Shown in pieces: positions 36,839 through 45,173 of a DNA stretch of 64,000 nt. Source of the stretch: Opitutaceae bacterium. GTDB taxonomy: Bacteria; Verrucomicrobiota; Verrucomicrobiia; Opitutales; Opitutaceae. The notes below the pieces were generated by a model. That model did not search any database. It was not told where the DNA came from and saw only the letters and a program-made list of their open reading frames with translations. A program made the position numbers and the translations under genes. The stretch is from the NCBI GenBank assembly GCA_028280945.1, contig JANQKV010000031.1, positions 62,001-126,000 on the forward strand, read 5' to 3'. Each line of letters begins with the position of its first letter. The stretch's first letter is position 1.

Positions 36839-38685
36839 GACTGGGCTTCGGCCCCGGCTTTGTCGCCGGATAACGGATACAGCTTCCGCAGGGTTCCTCG
36901 GATGAGGAAGGCGGAGACCACGGTCGCCGCAATCGCCGACCACATGAGTCCCCCCATCGACAGCATCAACCCGACAGCAATGAAGATGCTGCCAATCGAC
37001 ACGCCGATGATGCCGAGGGTCAGGCCAAACAACGCGGGGCGGGACTCGCGATTGCGATACTCCTCCCCCGCCGCGGCGATGACCGGCTCCCACCATCCGT
37101 AGGGCCGCACCCGCTTGTAGAAGGAAACCAACCGGTCCATCGGTTCCGGTTTGGTGCACAGCACCACCACCAGCGTCACCGCACTGGAAAACAGGATGAA
37201 GATGAACTGGCGCACGACAAAGAACCCGTCGTTGCCACTCACACCCATGATGCCCATCAGCCAGTCAATGGTCTGTTGTCCCCAAGGACTGAATACAAAA
37301 GCGATCACCACCATCGACACCGACTGTGCCATCACCTCGGCCCAGCCGTTGACCCGCCACCAGATGAACCGGGCGAGTTTGACCATGCCCGGCGCGATCG
37401 GCAGCGCGATGCCGATCATCATCAACCCGAGGATGTCGTCGACCAAGATGCCGATCACGGAGGCGAACACGGTCTGGAACACCATGAACCACCGGGCCGC
37501 CCACACGTAGTGGTGCTCGCTCTTTCCCTTCGCCAGGTAGCCGCGGTAGAGGTCGTTGGTGAAGGTCGAGGCGGCGTTGTGGATGTTGGTGTCAAAGGAC
37601 GACATGAACGCGCTCATGAAGCCGGCGATCATCAGCCCCGTGATTCCGACCGGGAGATATTGTTTCACCAAGGCTGGGTAGACCCGCTCGTAGTCCGGAA
37701 TGGTCTCGCCCGTGGCCGAGACGATCGAGCCCAGCTCCCGGATGATGTATTCATCGGAGAAAATGAAGATGCTCGCCAAACCGCAGATATAGAACGGGAA
37801 CGGCTTGAACACGAAATTCACGATGTGCCCGTAGATGGTCATGTAGACCGTCTCCCGTTCATCCTTCACCGCCAGGTAACGCTGGATGTGGGGATTGTAT
37901 CCGCCCTGCGTGAAGATCGGGTGTATGAAACAATAATACAGCAACACGGGACCAAAGGCGGGTAACAACTTGGTCAGGTGCTCCCCCTGGTCACCGAGAC
38001 TTTGAATCTTCTCGTTCAAGCCCGTGTTCCAGCCGACCACCCCAAACACCACCAGCGTCAGGCCGAGGCTGCACAGCATCGCCACCGCAAACTCCACCAC
38101 ATCAGTCCAGACCACACCATGCACTCCGGACGCCGCTGAGTAGATCAGCGCGATGGCCACCAACGAAAACACGATGAGGGTGTCGGTCGGCAGCGACATG
38201 CCGAGCAGGTTCACGTTTTCCGGCAGGTCGAGGATGACGGAAATGATCTTCTTCATGCCCACCAAACCAATGGCCGCCCAGGCCGCACCGACGCCGATTC
38301 CATAGAAGACCGTATCAAACAACCGCGCGAAATCCGCCCGCCAGCCGGTATAGCGATCACGGTAGAACTCCATCTGCGTCATGTAGCCCGCCCGCCGCCA
38401 TAGACGGATGAACCACACCGTGCTGACCGAGGCGTTAAGGATGTTCTGCCACGTGAACCAAAGCCCCGCGACACCGTCCTGCCGGATCTTGCGCGAGTCC
38501 TGCAGCATGGTCGACGCATTCAGATTCACCGCCGAATACGACGTGCCGGCCAACCACCAAGGCAGTTTTCGGCCAGCGAGGATATACTCGGAGGTGTCGC
38601 TGCTGGCTTTGCGGGCCAGGCGGAAGCCGAGCCACAAGAGGAAGCCCATGAACAGGACTACGATAATCCAATCAATTGCGTGCAT
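36832..38685 (-). CDS. Sodium:solute symporter (SSS family)
   Basis: A 617-aa inner-membrane Na+-coupled transporter with about 14 hydrophobic segments. Family features include the N-terminal WIIVVLFMGFLLWLG, SEYILAGRKLPWWLAGTSY, and SAASGVHGVVWTDVVEFAV with the Na+-site region. It is the only transporter in the locus besides the TonB receptor, so it probably moves the liberated mono- or oligosaccharide from the periplasm to the cytoplasmic sulfatases and mannosidases. An operator lies 53 bp upstream, shared with the divergent glycosidase gene. Confidence 0.92.
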   Translation of the reverse strand: MHAIDWIIVVLFMGFLLWLGFRLARKASSDTSEYILAGRKLPWWLAGTSYSAVNLNASTMLQDSRKIRQDGVAGLWFTWQNILNASVSTVWFIRLWRRAGYMTQMEFYRDRYTGWRADFARLFDTVFYGIGVGAAWAAIGLVGMKKIISVILDLPENVNLLGMSLPTDTLIVFSLVAIALIYSAASGVHGVVWTDVVEFAVAMLCSLGLTLVVFGVVGWNTGLNEKIQSLGDQGEHLTKLLPAFGPVLLYYCFIHPIFTQGGYNPHIQRYLAVKDERETVYMTIYGHIVNFVFKPFPFYICGLASIFIFSDEYIIRELGSIVSATGETIPDYERVYPALVKQYLPVGITGLMIAGFMSAFMSSFDTNIHNAASTFTNDLYRGYLAKGKSEHHYVWAARWFMVFQTVFASVIGILVDDILGLMMIGIALPIAPGMVKLARFIWWRVNGWAEVMAQSVSMVVIAFVFSPWGQQTIDWLMGIMGVSGNDGFFVVRQFIFILFSSAVTLVVVLCTKPEPMDRLVSFYKRVRPYGWWEPVIAAAGEEYRNRESRPALFGLTLGIIGVSIGSIFIAVGLMLSMGGLMWSAIAATVVSAFLIRGTLRKLYPLSGDKAGAEAQSQ

Positions 38686-38737
38686 GCAGGGGAAAAACGG
38701 GGGCAGGAGGGATTTGCGTTGAACCTTCCTTATTTAT

Positions 38738-38752
38738 TTACATCGATGTCAA
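38738..38752. promoter_or_regulatory. Putative LacI operator, site 4 (divergent)
   Basis: TTACATCGATGTCAA, identical to sites 1 and 2. It lies between the symporter (53 bp away) and the secreted clan-A glycosidase (14 bp before its ATG). An alternative ATG of the glycosidase at 38746 falls inside the site. Confidence 0.8.
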
Positions 38753-38766
38753 TTATTATCCCCAAC

Positions 38767-40350
38767 ATGCCTCATCCCCGCCTGATTCTCCTTCTCGGCC
38801 TGTTGATTGCCTCGCTGGTTTATGCCGGCGATCCCCCACCAATCACCATCACCGGCCATGGTCCCGCCGTCGCCATCGACCCGAATTTCACCGGGTTCAA
38901 CAACCAGACCGGGGGCACCTCGAAACCCTGGAGCCAGGCCCATCGGCGGGCGATGCTCACGGAGATTGCCCCGGCGTCCCTGCGCATTCCGGGCGGCACC
39001 ATTTCCACCTATTGGGACATGCGCAACGACCGGGTTTTTCGCGCCGGCCCCGAGGTTTCGGTCGGGGACGACGTGGTCCTGCAGGAGAACTACATCATCG
39101 GTTGGATGCGGAATCTGGCCCGCAAGCCGCAACCCAATCCGATGGCGGATCTCGCCCGCATTCCCGGGGCATTTGCCGAGGCCGCCCAGGCGCCAGACTT
39201 CATTTTCGTGCTCAACATGGTCACCCCCGGTCACGACTACTACGCCCAACTTTGGCAGCGGCCGGTCGATCCCACTCCCCTCTCCGACGACTGGTGGGCG
39301 ATGCTGGCGGATCGATTCGAGCGCAACATCGACGCCATCGACCGCGCCCGTTCCGCCGGCCTGCGGATCCGTCACCTCGAGCTCGGCAATGAGTTCTTTT
39401 TCGGCATCAGCGCCGAGCCCTACATCTCCGGGGGCCAGCAATTCAAGCAGGGACCCTCGGGTAAGCGCAAATTCGACGGCCCCTTCATCACGGGAGCCTT
39501 CCCCAGCTTGGGAGAGGCCTACGCCTACGCCGCCAACGATTGGGCCAAGCGACTCAAGGAACGCTACTCCGACGTTCGGATCTCCGCCGTCGGTGGCGAT
39601 GCCACGAGTCTCACCCAAGCCGACCGCCGACGCCATTGGAATCGCAACGTGGTCTCCTTGCTGGATCGGGAGCTCATCGACGCAATCACCCTCCATGTCT
39701 ACACGCCCGTGCCCGCCGATATCGACGCGTTTGAAGGTTCGTCACGTCTCGGGCACTGGATCGCGCATTGGAAGGAGCACTGGCTGGAGATGGTGGAGCT
39801 CAGTGCCATCCCCACTGATGTCGACATCTGGTTGAGTGAATGGGACAACGGCTTCCAGCGCTATCCACGGGACGGGACACATGCGCTCATGGGGTCGTTC
39901 ACGCTGGGGCAGTTTTTGCAAACCGGCCAGGTGCGACTCACCAGTTATCACCAATTCGCCGATGCCTTTACCGACCAAGGACCACGGCCCATTGCGCAGG
40001 TCTTGAGCTTGTGGGCCGAGGCCAGTCGCGGCGCCACGTCGGCCCGCGCCATCGAGTTCGCCGGCGAAGCGCTCCTGCCTCATTCCCTGACGCCCACAGT
40101 CCGCACTCCGCAACCGTCCTTGGAAGGCTGGGAGTTCACGGATTCCGGAGAATCACCAAGGATCCTCCTCACCAACTACAGCCATCTGACCGTCGAAGTG
40201 GATCGGGATCTGTTTGCGCACGCATTCACCGAGGTCACCTCCCTGGCTTTTCCTGACCTGGCATCAGAGGCCCCTGCCACCATTCAAAGTAACTCTCTGG
40301 ACCCCGCGTCGATAACCCTGCCGCCGTTCTCGGTCACGGTGCTGAGGTAG
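38767..40350 (+). CDS. Secreted clan GH-A glycoside hydrolase (GH39/51/79-like)
   Basis: A 527-aa protein with a signal peptide (LILLLGLLIASLVYAG). The body is a TIM barrel of clan GH-A: SLRIPGGTISTYWDM near the N-terminus, HLELGNEFFF with the likely acid/base Glu209, and IWLSEWDNGF with the likely nucleophile Glu358. A beta-sandwich closes the protein. The pattern recalls GH39, GH51 and GH79, but I cannot assign a family. The ATG at 38767 is preferred because it directly heads the signal peptide. It is exported, in contrast to the cytoplasmic mannosidases, and may trim the glycan before transport. Confidence 0.75.
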   Translation: MPHPRLILLLGLLIASLVYAGDPPPITITGHGPAVAIDPNFTGFNNQTGGTSKPWSQAHRRAMLTEIAPASLRIPGGTISTYWDMRNDRVFRAGPEVSVGDDVVLQENYIIGWMRNLARKPQPNPMADLARIPGAFAEAAQAPDFIFVLNMVTPGHDYYAQLWQRPVDPTPLSDDWWAMLADRFERNIDAIDRARSAGLRIRHLELGNEFFFGISAEPYISGGQQFKQGPSGKRKFDGPFITGAFPSLGEAYAYAANDWAKRLKERYSDVRISAVGGDATSLTQADRRRHWNRNVVSLLDRELIDAITLHVYTPVPADIDAFEGSSRLGHWIAHWKEHWLEMVELSAIPTDVDIWLSEWDNGFQRYPRDGTHALMGSFTLGQFLQTGQVRLTSYHQFADAFTDQGPRPIAQVLSLWAEASRGATSARAIEFAGEALLPHSLTPTVRTPQPSLEGWEFTDSGESPRILLTNYSHLTVEVDRDLFAHAFTEVTSLAFPDLASEAPATIQSNSLDPASITLPPFSVTVLR

Positions 40351-40363
40351 CGCCGCCCCGAAG

Positions 40364-41782
40364 TCAGCTTTCGAGGTAGTCCTGATACGGCTCCACGGTC
40401 TCGGCTTCGATCAGCTTTCGCATCAGGCGCAGCCGCAGCTTTTCCCGCGTGGTCGCGTGGTCCGGATCGTTCGCCAGATTCTGAATTTCGTGCGGGTCCG
40501 ACTCCAGATCGTATAGCTCCTCAAATCCGTTGAGGTGATAGATATACTTCCACCGTTCGCCGCGAATCATCTTCGTGCGGATGTTGATTTCCGGCGTGCG
40601 GTAGAGGGCCTCCTGCTTGAGCTGATAGGCGTGACACGGCCGGGGTTTCCCATCCGGCGGCACCACCCGGTCAAACATTTCCGGTTCCTGTCCTCCCTGG
40701 CAAAAAACCACATCCCGAATCGCGGCAACCTCGCCACGAATCAGGGGTTGTAGTGATTGCCCTTGAACGCCGCGCGGAACCTCTGCCCCCACCCGCTCCA
40801 GCAGTGTGGGCATCACGTCGATGGACTCGACCAAAGCAGGGATCGTTTTCCCTTCGGCTTCATCCGGATCGTGGATGATCAGCGGCACCCGCGTGATGCA
40901 GTCGTAGAAGCTCGTATCCCACTTCTCCGGCAGCTGGTGCTCGCCGGCAAAGTCGCCGTGATCCGACCAAATGACCACCAGGGTGTCCTGGCTGAGGCCG
41001 GTTTCCTCCAGAAATCCACAGATGCGCTCCACCTCCGCATCAATAAACCGCGTCATCTCCAGATAGGTCGCGATCATCTCCCGCCAGTCAGCGGCGGTCA
41101 TGGCATCCATACCATAGGCTTGGCCAAGCGCACGCTGGTATGGCGCCTTGGTGGAGGGGTCATCTTTCGGCGGCAGGTCGACCGAAGCCCGGTCGATCTG
41201 CCCATAAAACGGCGCCGGCACGCCGTAAGGCGGATGCGGGGAGTTCCAATTCACCCAGGCAAAAAACGGTTTGGTTTCGTCGCGATCCGACCGCAACCAA
41301 CGCATCGCCGCATCGGTGTTGCCGGAATCCCGAAACTCCTCCCGCGGGGCCGGTTCCTGCCCCACACAATACGACCCCACCGGGGAGGGATGCGAGGGAT
41401 TCTCCAGCGTGTGCCTGCCACGGTCCGGCTCATGCCGATCAAACATCGCCGCCAATGTTTCCGGGGTCGCCGTGTGGTTCTTGCCAAACAGCGCCGTCTC
41501 GTATCCGGCGTCGCGCAATTCGCGCACAAGGTTGATTTCATGGGGGCGAACCAGCAGGTCGAGGGTCCGGTGTCCCCCCACATGGGGATACTGGCCCGTG
41601 ACCAATGCCGCGCGGGACGGGGAACATTTCGGGTGCACCGTATGGCATTGCTCAAACCGCACCGACTTTCCGGCCAGACGATCGATGAACGGACTGACCG
41701 GTTGCGTCTGCCCATAACAGCCCAAGGCCGTGGCCTTCATCTCATCGGGACAAAGCAGCAGGATGTTTTTTCGCGGGGACAT
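40364..41782 (-). CDS. Sulfatase, cytoplasmic
   Basis: A 472-aa sulfatase. The metal-binding start is LLLCPDEMKATAL, where the usual TDD is replaced by CPDE. The formylglycine site is CSPSR with Cys53, followed by FGKNHT and VVIWSDHGDFAGEH. It has no signal peptide (MSPRKNILLL). It converges with the clan-A glycosidase (14-bp gap) and diverges from the next one. The operator at 41902 lies 120 bp upstream. The substituted metal-binding residues suggest a distinct substrate class within the family. Confidence 0.88.
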   Translation of the reverse strand: MSPRKNILLLCPDEMKATALGCYGQTQPVSPFIDRLAGKSVRFEQCHTVHPKCSPSRAALVTGQYPHVGGHRTLDLLVRPHEINLVRELRDAGYETALFGKNHTATPETLAAMFDRHEPDRGRHTLENPSHPSPVGSYCVGQEPAPREEFRDSGNTDAAMRWLRSDRDETKPFFAWVNWNSPHPPYGVPAPFYGQIDRASVDLPPKDDPSTKAPYQRALGQAYGMDAMTAADWREMIATYLEMTRFIDAEVERICGFLEETGLSQDTLVVIWSDHGDFAGEHQLPEKWDTSFYDCITRVPLIIHDPDEAEGKTIPALVESIDVMPTLLERVGAEVPRGVQGQSLQPLIRGEVAAIRDVVFCQGGQEPEMFDRVVPPDGKPRPCHAYQLKQEALYRTPEINIRTKMIRGERWKYIYHLNGFEELYDLESDPHEIQNLANDPDHATTREKLRLRLMRKLIEAETVEPYQDYLES

Positions 41783-41901
41783 GAGACAGGGGAATCTGCG
41801 GGAACGGCAGGGTCGTGGCTCACCTCCAGGAAGGCGAGCACGCGTCAGCCGATGGGATCAAACCCGGAGATAAATCGGTTTTGGCTTGAAGGCCAGCCTT
41901 A

Positions 41902-41915
41902 TTACATCGATGTCA
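41902..41915. promoter_or_regulatory. Putative LacI operator, site 5 (divergent)
   Basis: TTACATCGATGTCA, matching the other sites at 14 of 14 common bases. It ends 5 bases before the ATG at 41921, so it occupies the place of the ribosome-binding site, and lies 120 bp upstream of the divergent sulfatase gene. Confidence 0.78.
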
Positions 41916-41920
41916 TTTAT

Positions 41921-43309
41921 ATGCTTCTTCCCCGCTTGCTCCCCCTTCTGGCGCTGGGTTTGGCGACAGCCGGCCTCGGTTCCGCTGCACCGATGATTCT
42001 GGACCATGCGCAGACCCCGCGAAGCGCCGCCCGCCCCCATCAATTCGGTTTCAACCTCGCCATCATGAAGCAGATCGCCGACCACGGCATGGACTGGTCG
42101 CATTCCTTCGTGCGGGAGGCCACCCAACGCATGCAGCCGCGCATGATCCGCTGGCCGGGCGGATCGACGTCCAACAACTACCTGTGGCGGGAGGAATCCT
42201 ACGCCGAGGCGGTGGGCGACATCACCGGCTGGGTTCCAGGCCACGTGAATGCCTTCATCGCGTCGGGCAAAAAACTCGGACTCCAGGTATTCATCGACTA
42301 CTGCAACGAGTTCGGCATCACGCCGATCTACGTCTACAACAGTTTCGAGGGCGACGGACAGGACCTGGTCGACTTCGTGCAACACGTGGAGGACCTCGGC
42401 GGGCAGGTCCCCTACCTCGAGTTCGCCAACGAGCCCTACTGGGATCCCCGTTCCCTCAACGACGTCGGACCCTACTTGGAGATGACGCGCCCATTGGCGG
42501 CCGCCTTGAAGGCATTTCGACCGCAGACTCAGATCGGCATCTGTTTCGCTCCTCACGGCAACCAGGCCAACTACGAAAAAATCTGGAACAAGCCACTGAT
42601 GGAAGCACCCTACTTCGATGCCGTGGTGCATCACGAATATCACGGCAAACAGGGACTGGGGTTGGAGCAGACCGCTAAACTCACCGTGCAGGGATTCACG
42701 CATCCCGAGCCCATCCTTGATCAGATGGCAACCTCCCTCGCCGCCGAGGCATCCGGGTTTCCGGTGTGGTTGACCGAATACAACATCGGTTGGGACCACC
42801 TGCCCCAATTCGCCTACACCGGCGCACACGGCATGTATATCGCCTCCGTTTTTGCGTGGCTGAATGAGCACGGCGACCAGTTCCCCATCGCGAACTACCA
42901 TCAATTCTACCAGGACGGTTTTGGCACCATTCTGATCGACGACGAGACTCGGGAAGAACACTACACGGTGAGCTTCTACATCTGGAAACTGTTGGGCGAA
43001 GTGTCGCGCGACGCCACGCACGTGCGTCCCCTCCCCACTGGCACCATTGACCTGCGCGTCATGGTTTACGAATCACCCGATGCCCTGAGCTACCTCATCA
43101 TCAACAAATCGGGAACGGAACGAGATTTCATCTTCGAATACCATGGTGACCGACTCGAAGGCGAGTGGTCGGGACAACAATTCACCTATCCTGATCTGGA
43201 AACCAAGATCCCCTACGACACCGACCTGACCGACCCCATCGCGGGCGAAGGCGCGGAACTACAGGTCCCGGGCTATTCAATTTCCATTTTGCGCCGCGAC
43301 CGGCCCTAG
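41921..43309 (+). CDS. Secreted clan GH-A glycoside hydrolase
   Basis: A 462-aa protein with a signal peptide (LLPLLALGLATAGLGSAA). Its TIM barrel has MIRWPGGSTSNNY, YLEFANEPYWD with the likely acid/base Glu171, and VWLTEYNIGW with the likely nucleophile Glu286, as in clan GH-A retaining enzymes of the arabinofuranosidase/GH51-like type. The C-terminal part is beta-rich. The frame is open for 1.1 kb upstream, but that stretch is antisense to a sulfatase gene; the ATG at 41921 heads the signal peptide. It is a distant relative of the glycosidase at 38767 and may share a substrate. A truncated ROK kinase gene follows 45 bp later. Confidence 0.75.
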   Translation: MLLPRLLPLLALGLATAGLGSAAPMILDHAQTPRSAARPHQFGFNLAIMKQIADHGMDWSHSFVREATQRMQPRMIRWPGGSTSNNYLWREESYAEAVGDITGWVPGHVNAFIASGKKLGLQVFIDYCNEFGITPIYVYNSFEGDGQDLVDFVQHVEDLGGQVPYLEFANEPYWDPRSLNDVGPYLEMTRPLAAALKAFRPQTQIGICFAPHGNQANYEKIWNKPLMEAPYFDAVVHHEYHGKQGLGLEQTAKLTVQGFTHPEPILDQMATSLAAEASGFPVWLTEYNIGWDHLPQFAYTGAHGMYIASVFAWLNEHGDQFPIANYHQFYQDGFGTILIDDETREEHYTVSFYIWKLLGEVSRDATHVRPLPTGTIDLRVMVYESPDALSYLIINKSGTERDFIFEYHGDRLEGEWSGQQFTYPDLETKIPYDTDLTDPIAGEGAELQVPGYSISILRRDRP

Positions 43310-43354
43310 CCCACGTTGACGAGACGCGGCACCCTGGCGTCGACCTCTATCGTT

Positions 43355-43864
43355 ATGGCTTCCTCTCTCTTCGGCATCGATATCGGCGGCACCAAAACGA
43401 CGCTGTGCACATGGAGCCAACACGAGAGGGTGATGGAGACGGCGCGCTTTGCCACAGGCAGTCCGGAGAACACGCTGAGTGAATTGAAAACCGCACTCGA
43501 TCAGGCCGCTGACTTCGATGCGATCGGCATCGCTTGTGGAGGTCCACTCGACGCCCGCGCCGGGGTGATCCAGTCACCGCTGAACCTGCCCGGTTGGCAC
43601 GACATTGCCATCGTGGACGAGCTTCACCGCTATACGGGCAAACCGGTTTTTCTCATGAACGACGCCAACGCCAACACGCTGGCCGAATGGCATTTTGGAT
43701 TTAACCGCGACGCCGACCCCCTGATCTACCTCACTGCGGGAACCGGCATGGGAGCGGGCATCATCGTGAATCGTCAGCTCCTCGATGGCGCCACCGGCAG
43801 TGCAGGCGAGATCGGTCACTGGCGCCTCGCCCCGGTGCACGAAGATAGCCCACTCTGCATGTGA
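43355..43864 (+). pseudogene. ROK-family sugar kinase, truncated after N-terminal half
   Basis: 169 residues of a ROK kinase: LFGIDIGGTKTTLC (ATP phosphate 1), ACGGPLDARAGVI, VFLMNDANANTLAEWHFG (catalytic Asp), LTAGTGMGAGIIVN and GSAGEIGHWRLAP. The frame then ends SPLCM-stop, where full-length proteins (about 300 aa) continue with the CxCGxxGCxE zinc motif. The second half is absent; the sequence beyond 43860 matches a Kelch repeat on the other strand, so a rearrangement joined two genes here. The kinase would phosphorylate a hexose, but it is probably inactive. Confidence 0.8.
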
Positions 43865-43927
43865 TCGCGCCTGAGGGAGCGGGACTTTTATGGTCCAAGT
43901 ATCCGTCGCTGGGTCATAGGCCGCCAT
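43855..43927 (-). pseudogene. Kelch-repeat gene fragment
   Basis: On the minus strand about 25 codons read MAAYDPATDTWTIKVPLPQ then ARSHAEW, a clear Kelch beta-propeller blade. A stop lies about 15 codons upstream and nothing similar follows downstream. It abuts the truncated ROK gene at about 43855-43862, so it is a remnant left by a deletion or recombination. Confidence 0.6.
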
Positions 43928-44185
43928 CTCTGGGGGATCGCGGTATGCCTCCCTAGATTCCTAATCGCGGAGCATTTTGAACCAAAGGCCCGCTGTCTTC
44001 TCGAACTCACCGGAGTCCCATATTAGCTAGAGCCCCTTTCCGGACCAGATTCGAACCGAACCCAACGCACATCGTCCAGTCCGAGAAACAGGGATAGGCA
44101 ACCTCGCGTTTAGTTGCGCAAAAAACTCAATTTTCTAACGGTTAAGGTTCGATCACTTTGACGACTGGAGGCTACCCATGGTTTA
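43928..44185. other. Seam between two catabolic loci, no gene
   Basis: There is no recognisable coding sequence between the Kelch fragment and the TonB-like gene. Apart from one palindromic operator-like site near 44140, I see nothing identifiable; it is likely decayed sequence. Confidence 0.45.
44133..44147. promoter_or_regulatory. Second-type palindrome, site A (CTAACNGTTAG class)
   Basis: TTCTAACGGTTAAGG; CTAAC and GTTA(A)G flank a central G, with one mismatch from the perfect palindrome. It lies 38 bp before the ATG at 44186, or 65 bp before the preferred start at 44213, of the TonB-like gene. Confidence 0.6.
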
Positions 44186-44212
44186 ATGGTGCAAAATACG
44201 GTGGTTCCCAAC

Positions 44213-45028
44213 ATGCGTGGCAGTTACCCCAAAGGCATCCTGATCCTCCTTTTGATCGCTGTTCTTCCCGTTCTCCCGAACTTGGCCGGGGCGGAGTCCC
44301 GAGAAGATGGAAGCAACCCGGCCGATCAAAAGTCCGGGACGGAAGTCGCCGGGTTTCCGGTCATCGGCCCCCTGCCCAAGCTGGACGAAGCCTTGGAAGC
44401 CCAGATGCCCATCGAACTCCGGCAACTCAACATCATCGATCCTCAGGCCCGCGTCCGCGTTTCCCTGGACCAGGAAGGCCAGGTCTACGAGGTCATGTGC
44501 CTGTGGGCCACCCACCATGCGCTGGTCGCCCGGGCGGAGGAAACCGTCCGTAACTTTGATTTCATCCCCTTTTTTGCCCCGGACGAACCCCGGCGACGGA
44601 CCGGTGAGTTGACCGTCTTCTTTTACGATCCGGAGCAGGTGGCGATGAGACAGATGGGATCGATCAAACCCGTTTACGGAGACCACGTCGGTGAGGCGGT
44701 TGAAGCCAAATTCTATCGCGCCAGCCCCGACCGGTTCGTTTACGAGAAATCCCAGCCCGATGATCTGGACGACCTTCTTGTCGTCACGGGAGGCAGGTTG
44801 GTTGTCGTTCAGGACCTGGAAGGCAACCGGGCATCCGGCGACTGCCTCGTGGAGTTCTACGTCGACCAGGACGGCAAAATTCGCTTCCCCAAGATCCTGT
44901 CATCCGACTCCGAAGCCGTGAGCAAGAGTGCCCTGCTCTCCCTGAAAACGTTCGTATTCGAACCACCTCGGCATCGAAACGGCATTCCCACCTACGTCCG
45001 GGTCAGGCAGCCAATCGGCTTCGATTAG
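44213..45028 (+). CDS. TonB C-terminal-like domain protein, two repeats
   Basis: A 271-aa protein with one N-terminal hydrophobic segment (ILILLLIAVLPVLPNLAGA), which could be a signal peptide or an anchor. Two copies of a TonB_C-like unit are visible: RVSLDQEGQVYEVMCLWA...VRNFDFIP (about 80-120) and VEFYVDQDGKIRFPKILSS...FVFEPP (about 200-260). It may serve as an energy transducer or a periplasmic partner for the TonB receptor of this locus. It lacks the long Pro-rich spacer of typical TonB. An ATG at 44186 is an alternative start. Confidence 0.65.
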   Translation: MRGSYPKGILILLLIAVLPVLPNLAGAESREDGSNPADQKSGTEVAGFPVIGPLPKLDEALEAQMPIELRQLNIIDPQARVRVSLDQEGQVYEVMCLWATHHALVARAEETVRNFDFIPFFAPDEPRRRTGELTVFFYDPEQVAMRQMGSIKPVYGDHVGEAVEAKFYRASPDRFVYEKSQPDDLDDLLVVTGGRLVVVQDLEGNRASGDCLVEFYVDQDGKIRFPKILSSDSEAVSKSALLSLKTFVFEPPRHRNGIPTYVRVRQPIGFD

Positions 45029-45113
45029 GACCACGGAAGAGGGCCGCCATTCCCGACCAGGGCGCACCCGATTTCGACCCCCCGTTGAGAGGTCATCAAA
45101 ACATATGGCCGAT

Positions 45114-45128
45114 TTCTAACCGTTAGTT
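45114..45128. promoter_or_regulatory. Second-type palindrome, site B
   Basis: TTCTAACCGTTAGTT; CTAAC-C-GTTAG is a perfect 11-bp interrupted palindrome. It lies 45 bp before the ATG of the FAD oxidoreductase remnant that heads the GH29 transcript. Confidence 0.65.
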
Positions 45129-45173
45129 TCTGAAGCGCTTTTCACCGGGGAAAATGAGGCGTAGCTTCGCGAA

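Noticed and set aside
40757..41920. N-terminal extension of the clan-A glycosidase frame upstream of 41921
   Set aside because: Arg/His-rich sequence antisense to a sulfatase gene; the signal peptide begins at 41921.
43574..43927. A complete 117-aa minus-strand gene opposite the ROK kinase
   Set aside because: Only its first 25 codons resemble a protein (Kelch blade); the rest is antisense to the ROK sequence, so it is a remnant plus shadow.
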